From contig NZ_CP176580.1 of assembly GCF_046271865.1 (NCBI RefSeq), positions 930,001-994,000 of the forward strand: a DNA stretch of 64,000 nucleotides. Reading direction: 5' to 3'. Shown one piece after another: positions 33,803-43,202 of this stretch (within the stretch, counting starts at the first letter, position 1; every line of letters begins with the position of its first letter). The notes under the pieces were generated by a model that worked only from the letters and a program-made list of their open reading frames with translations, made no database searches and was not told the origin of the DNA. The translations under genes were made by a program, and so were the position numbers. This DNA is from Nitrincola salilacus (GTDB taxonomy: Bacteria > Pseudomonadota > Gammaproteobacteria > Pseudomonadales > Balneatricaceae).

Positions 33803-35091
33803 GCCACATTCTCCGTGCGCTTCTCAAACAACTTGCGGAACACCGGATAGATATCAGACGCTTCCCTTATCTGTTGCATGGCAAACTGATCGGGGTACTC
33901 AGCCCTGACCTGTTCATACTCATACCAGAGGTTCTGCTGTGGGCCGCTGGTAATCTCGACATAGGCGTAGTATTGCGTTTTCGGCAGGATGCGTTTGCTC
34001 AGCAGTTGGCGGCAGTTGGCCGAGTCGCCGTCCCAGTTATCACCATCTGAGGCCTGTGCCACATAGATATTCCATTCGGCTGGCGAGTAGCGGGCATCAA
34101 TGATGTCGGCGCTCAGGTTGAGGGCGCTGGACACAATAGTGCCGCCGGTTTCGCGGGAGTAGAAAAACTCCTGTTCATCCACCTCCTTGGCATGGGTGTG
34201 GTGGCGCACGAACACCACCTCTATCTGTTTATAGTTTCGCTGCAGAAACAGATACAGCAGTATGAAGAAGCGCTTGGCCATATCCTTGACGCTCTGGGTC
34301 ATGGAACCTGACACGTCCATCAGACAGAACATCACCGCCTTGCTGGAGGGTACCGGCACCTTGACCAGGTTGTTGTAGCGCAGGTCAAAGTCGTCAATGA
34401 ACGGGAGGCGTTTGGCACTTTTCTCCAGTTTCTGAATCTGTTCTCGCAGCTCTGCCATTTTCAGCCGGGTTTCATCCGAGATAGGTTTGGCTTCGAGCAC
34501 CCAGAGCTCTTTACGCAGTGCGCGGATCTCTTTGCGGCTCTCACCTTTGCCCGCGAGTGCGATGCGGCGCGCATGGGCCGCCCTGAGTGAACGGACGATA
34601 TGCAGTTTTTCCGGAGAGCCGTGGCTGCTGAATCCAGCACGGCGAGTTTCAAACTGGGTGGCGTCCTTCAGTTTTTTGCGCACCAGATAGGGTAGCTCGA
34701 GATCTTCAAACATGAAGTCCAGAAACTCTTCCTGACTGATGTTGAAGGTAAACTCATCTTCCCCTTCGCCCTGATTACTGGCCTTGCCCTGACCACTTCC
34801 GCCGCCTCCACCACCGGATGGGCGACGAATCTCGTCACCTTCGACAAACTCTTTATTGCCCGGAAATACGCGCTGGCGAACACCGCCGTTGCCGTGGTGA
34901 AACACCGGTTCTGATATATCCCGGCTGGGGATGGACACCTCGCTGCCCCGCTCCATATCGATGATGGAACGGTCATGAATCGCGTCCTCAACGGCGCGCT
35001 TGATATGCTCCTTGTACCGGCGCAGAAAGCGCTGCCGATTCACGGTGCTTTTCTTTTTTGCGTTCAGTCGTCTGTCAATTATGTAGCTCAT
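33799..35091 (-). CDS. yeaH: DUF444/UPF0229 family protein (YeaH-like) with VWA-type domain
   Basis: 430 residues. N-terminal basic region (RRLNAKKKSTVNRQRFLRR), a Gly-rich segment at about 94-106, then VMFCLMDVSGSMTQSVKDMA, a von Willebrand A MIDAS motif (DxSxS), and HHTHAKEVDEQEFFYSRETGGT. Works with PrkA (YeaG) and SpoVR; in E. coli yeaGH responds to nitrogen starvation under RpoS. It overlaps spoVR and follows prkA by 70 bp. Confident family call. Confidence 0.93.
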   Translation of the reverse strand: MSYIIDRRLNAKKKSTVNRQRFLRRYKEHIKRAVEDAIHDRSIIDMERGSEVSIPSRDISEPVFHHGNGGVRQRVFPGNKEFVEGDEIRRPSGGGGGGSGQGKASNQGEGEDEFTFNISQEEFLDFMFEDLELPYLVRKKLKDATQFETRRAGFSSHGSPEKLHIVRSLRAAHARRIALAGKGESRKEIRALRKELWVLEAKPISDETRLKMAELREQIQKLEKSAKRLPFIDDFDLRYNNLVKVPVPSSKAVMFCLMDVSGSMTQSVKDMAKRFFILLYLFLQRNYKQIEVVFVRHHTHAKEVDEQEFFYSRETGGTIVSSALNLSADIIDARYSPAEWNIYVAQASDGDNWDGDSANCRQLLSKRILPKTQYYAYVEITSGPQQNLWYEYEQVRAEYPDQFAMQQIREASDIYPVFRKLFEKRTENVA

Positions 35092-35161
35092 TCACGCCTG
35101 CTCCACTTGCTGGTGAGCCCGGCAGGGACTCACCCTGGATTAAGGTTGGTTGACAGGATAG

Positions 35162-37084
35162 CTACTGAGACTTGCGGACCCGGATATACCACTCTGAGAG
35201 TAATCTGACCTGTTTTTCTGTGTAGCCACGTTCGATCATGCGTTTGACGAACTCGCCATGTTTCTTCTGATCTTCTGAAGAGGCCTTCGCATTGAAGGAG
35301 ATAACCGGCAGCAGATCTTCGGTATTGGCGAACATTTTTTTCTCGATCACAGATCTCATCTTCTCATAACTGTTCCAGGGCGGGTTCTTGCCGTTATTGT
35401 TGGCCCGGGCACGCAGTACGAAGTTGACAATCTCGTGGCGGAAATCTTTCGGATTGCTGATACCCGCCGGTTTTTCGATTTTCTCCAGCTCTTCGTTGAT
35501 CGACTGACGATCGAGTATGTCGCCGGTTTCGGGATCGCGATACTCCTGATCCTGAATCCAGAAGTCGGCATAAGTCACATAGCGATCGAAGATATTCTGG
35601 CCATACTCTGAATAGGATTCGAGATAGGCGGTCTGGATCTCCTTGCCAAGGTACTCGATATACTTGGGAGCGATGAACTCTTTCAGGAAGCCCAGATAAC
35701 GCTCCTGAGTCTCCTGCGGGAACTGCTGCTGGGTGATCTCTCGCTCCAGCACATACAGCAGATGCACCGGGTTGGCGGCGACCTCAACAGCGTCGAAGTT
35801 GAATACCTTGGACAGTATCTTGAAGGCAAAGCGGGTTGAAAGACCGTCCATGCCTTCGTTTACGCCTGCAGAATCCTTGTACTCCTGCTGCGACTTGGCC
35901 TTGGGATCGGTATCCTTCAGGTTCTCGCCATCGTAGATACGCATCTTTGAGTAAACACTGGAGTTTTCCGGCAGTTTCAGACGTGACAACACGGTGAACT
36001 GAGCCAGCATGCTCAGAGTATCCGGAGCGCAGGGCGCCGCCTTGAGCGAGCTGTTCTCCAGCAGTTTTTCGTAGATATGAATCTCTTCGGTGACGCGTGT
36101 GCAATAAGGTACCTTGACGATATAGACACGGTCGATAAAGGCTTCGTTGGTTTTGTTGTTCTTGAAGGTCTGCCATTCGGACTCGTTCGAGTGCGCCAGA
36201 ATGATACCGTCAAAGGGGATTGCGCCCATCCCTTCGGTGCTGTTGTAGTTGCCCTCCTGAGTCGCCGTCAGCAGCGGATGCAGCACCTTGATCGGTGCCT
36301 TGAACATCTCCACGAACTCCATCATCCCCTGGTTTGCACGGCACAGGGCACCGGAGAAGCTGTAGGCATCCGGATCATGCTGCGGGTACTCTTCGAGTTT
36401 GCGGATATCCACCTTACCGACCAGGCTGGAGATATCCTGGTTGTTCTCATCACCCGGCTCGGTTTTGGCTATGGCGACCTGATTCAGAATTGAAGGATAG
36501 AGCTTCACGACCCGGAACTGGCTGATATCACCGCCGAATTCGTGCATTCGCTTGGCCGCCCAGGGTGACATGATGCCGCGCAGGTAGCGGCGCGGAATAC
36601 CGTATTCCTGCTCCAGAATGTCTGCATCCTCTTCAGGATTGAACAGCCCAAGCGGGGATTCGAAAACAGGTGAGTCCTTTATGGCATAGAAAGGGATGCG
36701 CTCCATCAGGTGTTTGAGGCGCTCAGCGAGTGATGACTTACCGCCGCCAACTGGGCCCAGCAGATAGAGGATCTGTTTTTTCTCCTCCAGTCCCTGTGCC
36801 GCATGACGATAGTAGGACACCATGTTTTCGATGGCATCTTCCATACCGTAGAACTCGGAGAAAGCAGGATACCGCTTGATCACCTTGTTCGAGAATATGC
36901 GGCTGAGTCTTGGGTCCCGCGCGGTATCAACCACCTCGGGCTCACCTATGGCGGACAGCATCCTTTCTGCTGCATTGGCATAAGCAATAGGCTCGTTCTT
37001 ACACATATTCAGGTACTCATGAAGAGACATCTCCTCCTGCTGAATTGCGGTATAACGTGCTTTGTAATGCTCAAATATACTCAT
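35162..37084 (-). CDS. prkA: PrkA-family serine protein kinase / AAA+ protein (YeaG-like)
   Basis: 640 residues, the usual family length. N-terminal PrkA AAA domain with Walker A LLGPVGGGKSSLAERL (about 107-122), IILAHSNESEWQTFKNNKTNEAF, and the C-terminal kinase-like domain ending in GYTEKQVRLLSEWYIRVRKSQ. First gene of the prkA-yeaH-spoVR operon, with a 231-bp AT-rich leader upstream. Roles in stress or starvation are known for YeaG; the kinase substrate here is unknown. Confident. Confidence 0.95.
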   Translation of the reverse strand: MSIFEHYKARYTAIQQEEMSLHEYLNMCKNEPIAYANAAERMLSAIGEPEVVDTARDPRLSRIFSNKVIKRYPAFSEFYGMEDAIENMVSYYRHAAQGLEEKKQILYLLGPVGGGKSSLAERLKHLMERIPFYAIKDSPVFESPLGLFNPEEDADILEQEYGIPRRYLRGIMSPWAAKRMHEFGGDISQFRVVKLYPSILNQVAIAKTEPGDENNQDISSLVGKVDIRKLEEYPQHDPDAYSFSGALCRANQGMMEFVEMFKAPIKVLHPLLTATQEGNYNSTEGMGAIPFDGIILAHSNESEWQTFKNNKTNEAFIDRVYIVKVPYCTRVTEEIHIYEKLLENSSLKAAPCAPDTLSMLAQFTVLSRLKLPENSSVYSKMRIYDGENLKDTDPKAKSQQEYKDSAGVNEGMDGLSTRFAFKILSKVFNFDAVEVAANPVHLLYVLEREITQQQFPQETQERYLGFLKEFIAPKYIEYLGKEIQTAYLESYSEYGQNIFDRYVTYADFWIQDQEYRDPETGDILDRQSINEELEKIEKPAGISNPKDFRHEIVNFVLRARANNNGKNPPWNSYEKMRSVIEKKMFANTEDLLPVISFNAKASSEDQKKHGEFVKRMIERGYTEKQVRLLSEWYIRVRKSQ

Positions 37085-37315
37085 TGCTCACCTTCCTGTA
37101 CTTCATGCGCGGCCAGTGAATGGTAAAAAACTCAGGTAGTTAGGTTGAAAGTCATGGATGAACGTCCCCTTGCTTTCAGTGTAGTCCATTGGCGCGTTTC
37201 GAGTTACTTTGCGTCCAGTTGATTAGACGCCGAAATGGTTGATACGTTCTTCTCCATTACAACTTCAGTTTAGACAATTCCTGACACTTGGCTGCTGAAT
37301 TTGCATTAATTTTTG

Positions 37316-38443
37316 CTAATTATGCTCCTCTAAAGTTCTTATCAGAGCTTGCATGAATCGTGCCGCTTCTCCTCCGGTGGCAGCCCGGTGATCGAAGGTC
37401 AGCGACAAAGGCATGATCCGGCGCGGTACGATCTCTTCCTGTACCACCATCGCCTGCTGGCGGATCACCCCGGCACCGATAATGGCCACCTGAGGTGGTA
37501 CCACGATCGGGCTGGCATAGCGCCCACAGATGGTGCCGAAGTTACTCAGCGTAATGGTTGCGCCCTGCATCTCCTGAGGTGGAATGGATCGGGCACGCAC
37601 ATCAGCGCGCAGTCGATCCAACCCCTCACGCAGATCCTCCGGGGTGCGTTCACCTATATTACGCAGCACCGGTACAAACAGACCGGCCTCTGTGTCCACA
37701 GCTACACCCAGATCGATTTTTTCATTCATACGTCTGGCCAGTTGTTGGCCATCGAACCAGGCATTCAGGGCTGGCTCCTCCTTGCAGGCGGCAGCAATCG
37801 CCTGTACCAGTCGCATATTGATATCGGTGCCCTGCGGCCAGTGGTCAATATCGGCATCTTCGCACAGTGTCACCGCAACCACTTCGGCGTGTGCCTGGGC
37901 CATGGTTCGGGCCATCTGTTTACGCACACCACGCAGGAGTTCCGGGGCTCCGAGGGTTTTGTCCCGTTCTGCTGCCCGTTCGACATCTTCCGGCGTGATA
38001 CTGTTGCCGCTACCGGTTCCGCGCAGAGTGTTCAGAGAAACTCCCAGCCGCTGAGCCAGTGCTCTTACTGCAGGAGTTGCTCGGATCTGGCCATTGCCGC
38101 GGGTTGGCTGTGAACCATGTGCCGAACCTATGATGAAGTTCTCCTCCTGTGAATCAGGGGTGTTGGAGCGCTTCAGTTCGCCGACCACCGTGCCGCTGTC
38201 ACTGTCACCACTGTCGACAAACTCAACCAGAGGTTCACCGGTATGGATGGTGTCGCCCTCTGCACCAAAAAGGTGCGAAATCGTGCCATCGCAGGGCGAG
38301 GGTACTTCAATGATCGCCTTGGCAGTTTCAACGACAACCAGTATCTGATCGGTTTTGACTTCGTCGCCTTCCTTGACATGCCACTCGATGATCTCTGCCT
38401 CTGGCAGGCCTTCGCCCAGATCGGGCAGCTTGAAATATTTCAT
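37316..38443 (-). CDS. bkdB: 2-oxo-acid dehydrogenase E2 (dihydrolipoamide acyltransferase), branched-chain type
   Basis: 375 residues: one lipoyl domain (lipoyl Lys in VETAKAIIEVPSP, about residue 43), a peripheral-subunit-binding domain (ATPAVRALAQRLGVSLNTLRGTG) and the catalytic domain. The active-site motif reads LTFDHRAATGGEAARF; the usual H-R-x-x-D-G has Thr in place of Asp. Some marine branched-chain E2 proteins carry the same change as far as I recall, so it may not mean inactivity. The start overlaps the E1-beta stop. Function within the complex confident; acyl specificity inferred from the leucine-dehydrogenase neighbour. Confidence 0.88.
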   Translation of the reverse strand: MKYFKLPDLGEGLPEAEIIEWHVKEGDEVKTDQILVVVETAKAIIEVPSPCDGTISHLFGAEGDTIHTGEPLVEFVDSGDSDSGTVVGELKRSNTPDSQEENFIIGSAHGSQPTRGNGQIRATPAVRALAQRLGVSLNTLRGTGSGNSITPEDVERAAERDKTLGAPELLRGVRKQMARTMAQAHAEVVAVTLCEDADIDHWPQGTDINMRLVQAIAAACKEEPALNAWFDGQQLARRMNEKIDLGVAVDTEAGLFVPVLRNIGERTPEDLREGLDRLRADVRARSIPPQEMQGATITLSNFGTICGRYASPIVVPPQVAIIGAGVIRQQAMVVQEEIVPRRIMPLSLTFDHRAATGGEAARFMQALIRTLEEHN

Positions 38444-39435
38444 CAGACGAACTCCATGGTTTGTTCAACAGCACTGATAATGTCCTCGACGCTGGGGAGG
38501 TAGATCTGCTCATTGCGATAGTAGGGCATGACGGCGTCGTAACCGGTCACGCGTCGGATCGGAGCCTGCAGCGATAACAGTGCCTTTTCCGCCAGGGTCG
38601 CAGCGATCTCGGCCCCCATGCCACCATGGCGCGGGGCTTCATGAATGATGACGCAGCGCCCGGTACGACTGACAGAAGCCAGCAGCGTATCGTGATCGAT
38701 CGGGTTCAGGGTTGCGACATCAATCACCTCACAGCTTATCCCCTTGTCGGCTAGTCGGGTGGCGGCTTCAAGCGTTTCCTGCACCACAGCCCCCCAACAG
38801 ATCAGGGTGATATCACCCCCTTCACGCAGGGTAAAACAGGTGTCCAGAGGCAGGGCCTGACCATTGTCTTCAACCAGTGTTTTGCTGGCACGATAGATGC
38901 GCTTGGGTTCAAGGAACACCACCGGGTCATTACATCGAATCGCTGCCAGCAGCAGGCCATAGGCGCGCGCGGGAGAGGAGGGAATCACTACACGCAACCC
39001 CGGAATATGAGCCATTAAGGTTTCTGTGCTTTCAGAGTGATGCTCCGGTGCACGTATGCCGCCGCCGAAGGGTGCGCGCAGCACCAGTGGGCAGTGCAGG
39101 CGACCACGTGTGCGGTTGCGCATGCGCGCGGCATGGGCAATCAGATGATCCAGTGCTGGAAGGATAAAGCCCATGAACTGGATCTCGGCTACCGGTCGCA
39201 AGCCCTGAGTGGACATCCCTACCGCCAGACCGCCAATCATGGTTTCGGCCAGTGGTGTATCGATGACGCGGCGTTCGCCGAACTGCTCCAGCAGGCCCAC
39301 AGTCGCTCGAAATACACCACCGTTGGTGGCGATATCTTCACCCAGCAGGATCACATCCGGGTCATCGGTCATAGCTCTTGCCAGGGCCAGGTTGACGGCT
39401 TCTATCATCGTGATGGCATTACTCATGATGCTCAC
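38443..39435 (-). CDS. bkdA2: 2-oxo-acid dehydrogenase E1 component, beta subunit
   Basis: 330 residues, transketolase-like pyrimidine-binding and C-terminal domains: LGEDIATNGGVFRATVGLLEQFG, DTPLAETMIGGLAVGMSTQGL, RAPFGGGIRAPEHHSES and CVIIHEAPRHGGMGAEIAA. Forms the alpha2beta2 E1 with the upstream gene, overlapping it by 17 bp. Decarboxylates 2-oxo acids and reductively acylates the E2 lipoyl group. Confident as E1beta; branched-chain rather than pyruvate specificity is by context. Confidence 0.9.
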   Translation of the reverse strand: MSIMSNAITMIEAVNLALARAMTDDPDVILLGEDIATNGGVFRATVGLLEQFGERRVIDTPLAETMIGGLAVGMSTQGLRPVAEIQFMGFILPALDHLIAHAARMRNRTRGRLHCPLVLRAPFGGGIRAPEHHSESTETLMAHIPGLRVVIPSSPARAYGLLLAAIRCNDPVVFLEPKRIYRASKTLVEDNGQALPLDTCFTLREGGDITLICWGAVVQETLEAATRLADKGISCEVIDVATLNPIDHDTLLASVSRTGRCVIIHEAPRHGGMGAEIAATLAEKALLSLQAPIRRVTGYDAVMPYYRNEQIYLPSVEDIISAVEQTMEFV

Positions 39436-40507
39436 CTCCGGTCATTTTCGCTCGTGCCTGCTCGCGTTGCTCTGCCAGTCCCGGCGGGCACTCCTCATAG
39501 AGGTAATCGAACAGATCATCCACCGGTTGGGAGGGAGTGGCCAGGTACTGTTCAACCGCCGACTGCACTGTTGCTTTGGTCTCCTCAAGCAAGGCCTGTT
39601 CGCGGCTCTCATCCCAGTGACCGCATTGATGCAGATAGTTGCGCAGGCGCTGTACCGGTTCTTTTTCCCAGGCAGCCTTGAGCTCGCTCTGCTCGCGATA
39701 GCGCGTGGCATCATCGGCAGTGGTATGGTCCGACAGACGATAGCTCAGTGCCTCAATCAGTGTTGGTCCCTTACCCTGACGTGCCTGTTCGAGCGCGCGT
39801 GAAATCACTTCGTGCAGTGCGATGGCATCATTACCATCCACCTGTTCACCGCGAATACCGGCACCCAGTGCTTTCTGGGCCAGTGTCTGGGCACAGGTCT
39901 GTCTGGATCGCGGAACCGATATCGCCCACTGGTTGTTGTTGACCAGAAACACGACCGGTAGCTGCCAGGCACCGGCGACATTGATCGCTTCCATAAAGTC
40001 GCCTTTAGAGGTGCCACCATCACCGATCATGGTGAGAACGGCACGCTTCTCATCCCGTATTTTGATAGCACTGGCAACCCCACAGGCATGCAGGCATTGC
40101 GTGGCGATAGGGACACAGTTAGGCAGATCCTGATTCATGCCGGGGCAGGCATTACCGCGTTCATCACCGCCCCAGTAGAGCAGCACTTCGTGCATCTCGG
40201 CGCCACGTATCACCTGCATGATATGGTTGCGGTAGTAGGGCACCAGCACATCGCTGGGCTGCATCAGGCAGGCGGTGACGACATCAATCGCCTCGGCACC
40301 CAGCAGTGAGGCGTAGGTACCCAGCTGTCCGGTGCGTTGCAGGGCAATTGCCTTGGTATCGAACTGTCGCGCCAGTACCATCTGGCGGTAATAACCGGTC
40401 AGTGGATCGGGTCCCTGTGCCCAGTCGGGCAGGGGGCCTGAAGGTGTACCGTCATCAGCCAGATAGCGGGTCAGCTGAATCTCTCCTCGATAGACAAGTT
40501 CACTCAT
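39419..40507 (-). CDS. bkdA1: 2-oxo-acid dehydrogenase E1 component, alpha subunit
   Basis: 362 residues. The thiamine-diphosphate motif is GDGGTSKGDFMEAINVAGAW...VFLVNNNQWAISVP (GDG to NN). LSDHTTADDATRYRE carries the phosphorylation-loop-like region seen in E1alpha subunits. The sequence is close to both pyruvate- and branched-chain-type E1alpha; the leucine-dehydrogenase gene 15 bp upstream favours branched-chain 2-oxo acids. Coupled with E1beta by a 17-bp overlap. Confident as E1alpha. Confidence 0.88.
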   Translation of the reverse strand: MSELVYRGEIQLTRYLADDGTPSGPLPDWAQGPDPLTGYYRQMVLARQFDTKAIALQRTGQLGTYASLLGAEAIDVVTACLMQPSDVLVPYYRNHIMQVIRGAEMHEVLLYWGGDERGNACPGMNQDLPNCVPIATQCLHACGVASAIKIRDEKRAVLTMIGDGGTSKGDFMEAINVAGAWQLPVVFLVNNNQWAISVPRSRQTCAQTLAQKALGAGIRGEQVDGNDAIALHEVISRALEQARQGKGPTLIEALSYRLSDHTTADDATRYREQSELKAAWEKEPVQRLRNYLHQCGHWDESREQALLEETKATVQSAVEQYLATPSQPVDDLFDYLYEECPPGLAEQREQARAKMTGGEHHE

Positions 40508-40522
40508 GATCGCTCCTCCGTG

Positions 40523-41578
40523 TCAGGCTGTATCACAGCTGAAAGATGGCCGTGTATTACCCTTTTTCAATATTGCTTCAGCCTGTTGGTTGGCAATACG
40601 GTGTACCGGCAACTGTGCCGCAGCGGCGCGCGTAAACAGCTCGTTGAGAGTCTGCCCGATGGTCAGTACCTTGTTGCGAATGGCAATTTTGTCAGCCTGT
40701 GAATGGTTCATGGCGACATGGATCAGCCCGCCGGCATTGATCACATAGTCAGGTGCATAGAGTATGTCGCGACCATGCAGGAGATCACCGTCACTGTCTT
40801 GGCTGAGCTGGTTATTGGCGCTCCCGGCCACCATTTTGCACTTTAATCGAGAGATGGTTTCGGGATTCAGCACCGCGCCCAGGCCACAGGGGCAGAAGAG
40901 GTCACAACTGACGCCATAGATCGCCTCGGCACTGACCGCATCGGCGCTGAATGAGCGCACGCAGCTGTCCACCTTGCCGTGATCAATATCAGTGACGGTA
41001 AGCCGGGCGCCCGCAGCATGCAGTCTGGCAGCCAGTTCGAACCCGACATGCCCCAGCCCTTGCAGGGCAACATGGATACCTCTGAGATCATCTTTGCCGA
41101 GAGTGAAGCGCACGGCTGCCTGGATGCCTTCAAAAACGCCCAGTGCAGTGTGGGGAGAGGGATCGCCGCTGGCGCTGGTACAGCTGGCATAGGGGGTTTC
41201 GCTGGCAATGATGTCCATGTCGGACACTTCTGTGCCACTGTCCATGGCAGTGATATAGCGTCCCTTGAGGGTATGGATGAAGCGTCCGAATGCAGACATC
41301 AGTTCGGATCGATTGAACGCATCCTGTGGCTTTATCAACACGGCCTTACCACCCCCGTGGGGCAATCCGGCCAGAGCAGCTTTATAAGTCATCCCTCTGG
41401 CCAGGCGCAGGGCGTCGGTAATGGCATCCTCTTCCTGATCGTAATGGATGAAGCGGCAGCCGCCAATGGCGGGGCCAAGTGTGGTGGAATGAATGGCAAT
41501 GATGGCGCGCATGCCACTGGCAGGATCCAGCCCGATGTGCAGATCGCTGAGCCCTGCGTTTTCCATCTGTTGCAACAT
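40523..41578 (-). CDS. Leucine/valine/phenylalanine dehydrogenase (Glu/Leu/Phe/Val family)
   Basis: 351 residues. Oxidatively deaminates branched-chain (or aromatic) amino acids with NAD+. Catalytic Lys lies in LPHGGGKAVLIKP, the catalytic-Asp region in TAMDSGTEVSDMD, and the Rossmann loop in VALQGLGHVGFELA. GGAGG precedes the ATG. First gene of the operon that continues into E1/E2, giving amino acid to 2-oxo acid to acyl-CoA. Leucine versus phenylalanine preference cannot be set from sequence; the operon supports branched-chain substrates. Confidence 0.9.
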   Translation of the reverse strand: MLQQMENAGLSDLHIGLDPASGMRAIIAIHSTTLGPAIGGCRFIHYDQEEDAITDALRLARGMTYKAALAGLPHGGGKAVLIKPQDAFNRSELMSAFGRFIHTLKGRYITAMDSGTEVSDMDIIASETPYASCTSASGDPSPHTALGVFEGIQAAVRFTLGKDDLRGIHVALQGLGHVGFELAARLHAAGARLTVTDIDHGKVDSCVRSFSADAVSAEAIYGVSCDLFCPCGLGAVLNPETISRLKCKMVAGSANNQLSQDSDGDLLHGRDILYAPDYVINAGGLIHVAMNHSQADKIAIRNKVLTIGQTLNELFTRAAAAQLPVHRIANQQAEAILKKGNTRPSFSCDTA

Positions 41579-41669
41579 GTCGGGATCCTCCGCATGATTT
41601 TTGCTGTTGGAAAACGAGTATCTATTTTTATATAGAGAGTGTATGGAGTGATGATCTTGTGAATATCAG

Positions 41670-41697
41670 CTCCTCTTTTGTGATAGCACAAAAGGAG
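41670..41697 (-). promoter_or_regulatory. Inverted repeat upstream of the leucine-dehydrogenase operon
   Basis: CTTTTGTG (41675-41682), loop ATAG, CACAAAAG (41687-41694), extended by CTCC/GGAG flanks. It lies about 90-120 bp upstream of the operon start on the minus strand; an AT-rich TATATAAAAATAG box (about 41622-41634) is closer to the gene. Candidate operator or leader hairpin. The gene-free stretch 41579-41902 otherwise holds only the purD terminator. Confidence 0.4.
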
Positions 41698-41851
41698 TGA
41701 AAGTTCAGGTAAAGCAGAGATCTATTCGAGGGGGTAAAAGACTGTTTTGCACATGCAACACAAGGCAGGGAGCACTGGGATCAGGCGTATGGAAATTATG
41801 ACAGGGGGCTGGTGCTGCGTTGCACAAAATGTGTGATTGGGAGGTGTTTTT

Positions 41852-41890
41852 GAAAATCCCGCACCGATCTGTCTGGATCAGTGCGGGGCT
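41852..41890 (-). terminator. Intrinsic terminator after purD
   Basis: CCCGCACcGATC (41858-41869) and GATCaGTGCGGG (41876-41887), 11 pairs with one mismatch; on the minus strand it is followed by ATTTTCAAAAAC. It begins 13 bp after the purD stop. Confidence 0.7.
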
Positions 41891-41902
41891 CTGGTCGCCA
41901 GT

Positions 41903-43186
41903 TCAGTCTTGCTCTCTGGCAATCGCACGATAGCCGATATCATCGCGGAAGAATGCATCCTTCCAACTGATCTGATTAACGACTTCATAGGCCTTGCGCT
42001 GAGCTTCGGTGACCGTGTCACCCAGCGCCGTCACGCACAGTACACGACCGCCTGCGGTAACTACCTGACCATCCTTGAGCTGGGTACCGGCCTGGAACAC
42101 TTTTGTGTCGGCAGGGTAGCTGTCCGGGAAGCTGATCGTGTCACCCTTGGCATAGCTGTCGGGATAACCACCAGCAGCCATCACAACACCCAGTGCGCGA
42201 CGTGGATCCCAGTCGGCGCTGATCTGGTCCAGACGCTTGTCGAGTGCGGCATTGCACATCTCGACCAGGCTGGAGCGCAGGCGCATCATGATTGGCTGAG
42301 TCTCGGGATCACCGAAACGGCAGTTGTACTCAATCACTTTCGGTGTGCCGTCACTGGTGATCATCAGCCCTGCATACAGAAAGCCGGTGTAGCTGTTGCC
42401 TTCAGCAGCCATGCCACGCACAGTCGGCATGATCACTTCGTCCAGCACACGCTGCTCGATCTCGGGTGTCACGACCGGTGCGGGTGAGTAGGCACCCATA
42501 CCGCCGGTGTTGGGGCCGGTATCGCCCTTGCCGACACGCTTGTGATCCTGGCTGGTGGCCATCGGCAGCACATGCTCGCCATCGACCATGACGATGTAGG
42601 AGGCTTCCTCACCTTCAAGAAACTCCTCAATCACCACACGGTGCCCGGCATCGCCAAAGGCGTTCCCTGCCAGCATATCGCGAACGGCCGCTTCTGCTTC
42701 CTGCAGGGTCATGGCGACGATCACGCCCTTGCCCGCAGCCAGACCATCGGCCTTGATCACGATCGGGGCGCCTTTCTCACGTACATAACCAAGCGCGGCT
42801 TCGAGATCTGTGAAGTTCTGATATTCAGCCGTCGGGATCTGGTGGCGCGCCAGGAAGTCCTTGGTGAAAGCCTTGGAGCCTTCCAACTGTGCGGCGCCTT
42901 CGGTAGGTCCGAAAATGCGCAGCCCAGCGTCCTGAAAACGATTCACTACACCCGCCACCAAGGGGGCTTCGGGGCCGACGATGGTCAGATCAATCGCTTC
43001 GCGCCTGGCAAAATCGATCAAGCCGTCAATATCCATACTGTCGATGGCGATGTTCTGCAGCTTGTCTTCAAGGGCAGTAGCCGCATTGCCGGGGGCAACA
43101 AAAACCTTCTCAACGGCTGTATCACGTGCACAGGACCAGGCCAGCGCATGCTCACGTCCACCGGACCCTATAATCAGAATGTTCAT
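41903..43186 (-). CDS. purD: Phosphoribosylamine--glycine ligase
   Basis: 427 residues from ATG 43186 (MNILIIGSGGREHALAWS), where all homologues begin; the frame extends upstream without support. ATP-grasp enzyme of the second step of purine synthesis. Motifs: GPEAPLVAGVVNRF, IVIKADGLAAGKGVIVA and VEFNCRFGDPE-like IEYNCRFGDPETQ. It lies 16 bp after purH in a purHD operon. Confident. Confidence 0.96.
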   Translation of the reverse strand: MNILIIGSGGREHALAWSCARDTAVEKVFVAPGNAATALEDKLQNIAIDSMDIDGLIDFARREAIDLTIVGPEAPLVAGVVNRFQDAGLRIFGPTEGAAQLEGSKAFTKDFLARHQIPTAEYQNFTDLEAALGYVREKGAPIVIKADGLAAGKGVIVAMTLQEAEAAVRDMLAGNAFGDAGHRVVIEEFLEGEEASYIVMVDGEHVLPMATSQDHKRVGKGDTGPNTGGMGAYSPAPVVTPEIEQRVLDEVIMPTVRGMAAEGNSYTGFLYAGLMITSDGTPKVIEYNCRFGDPETQPIMMRLRSSLVEMCNAALDKRLDQISADWDPRRALGVVMAAGGYPDSYAKGDTISFPDSYPADTKVFQAGTQLKDGQVVTAGGRVLCVTALGDTVTEAQRKAYEVVNQISWKDAFFRDDIGYRAIAREQD

Positions 43187-43202
43187 CAGCAGTTCCTGTC
43201 TG

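Noticed and set aside
32285..37084. Sporulation genes
   Set aside because: SpoVR and PrkA names come from Bacillus; in Gram-negative bacteria this trio is a stress/starvation module and no other sporulation gene is present.
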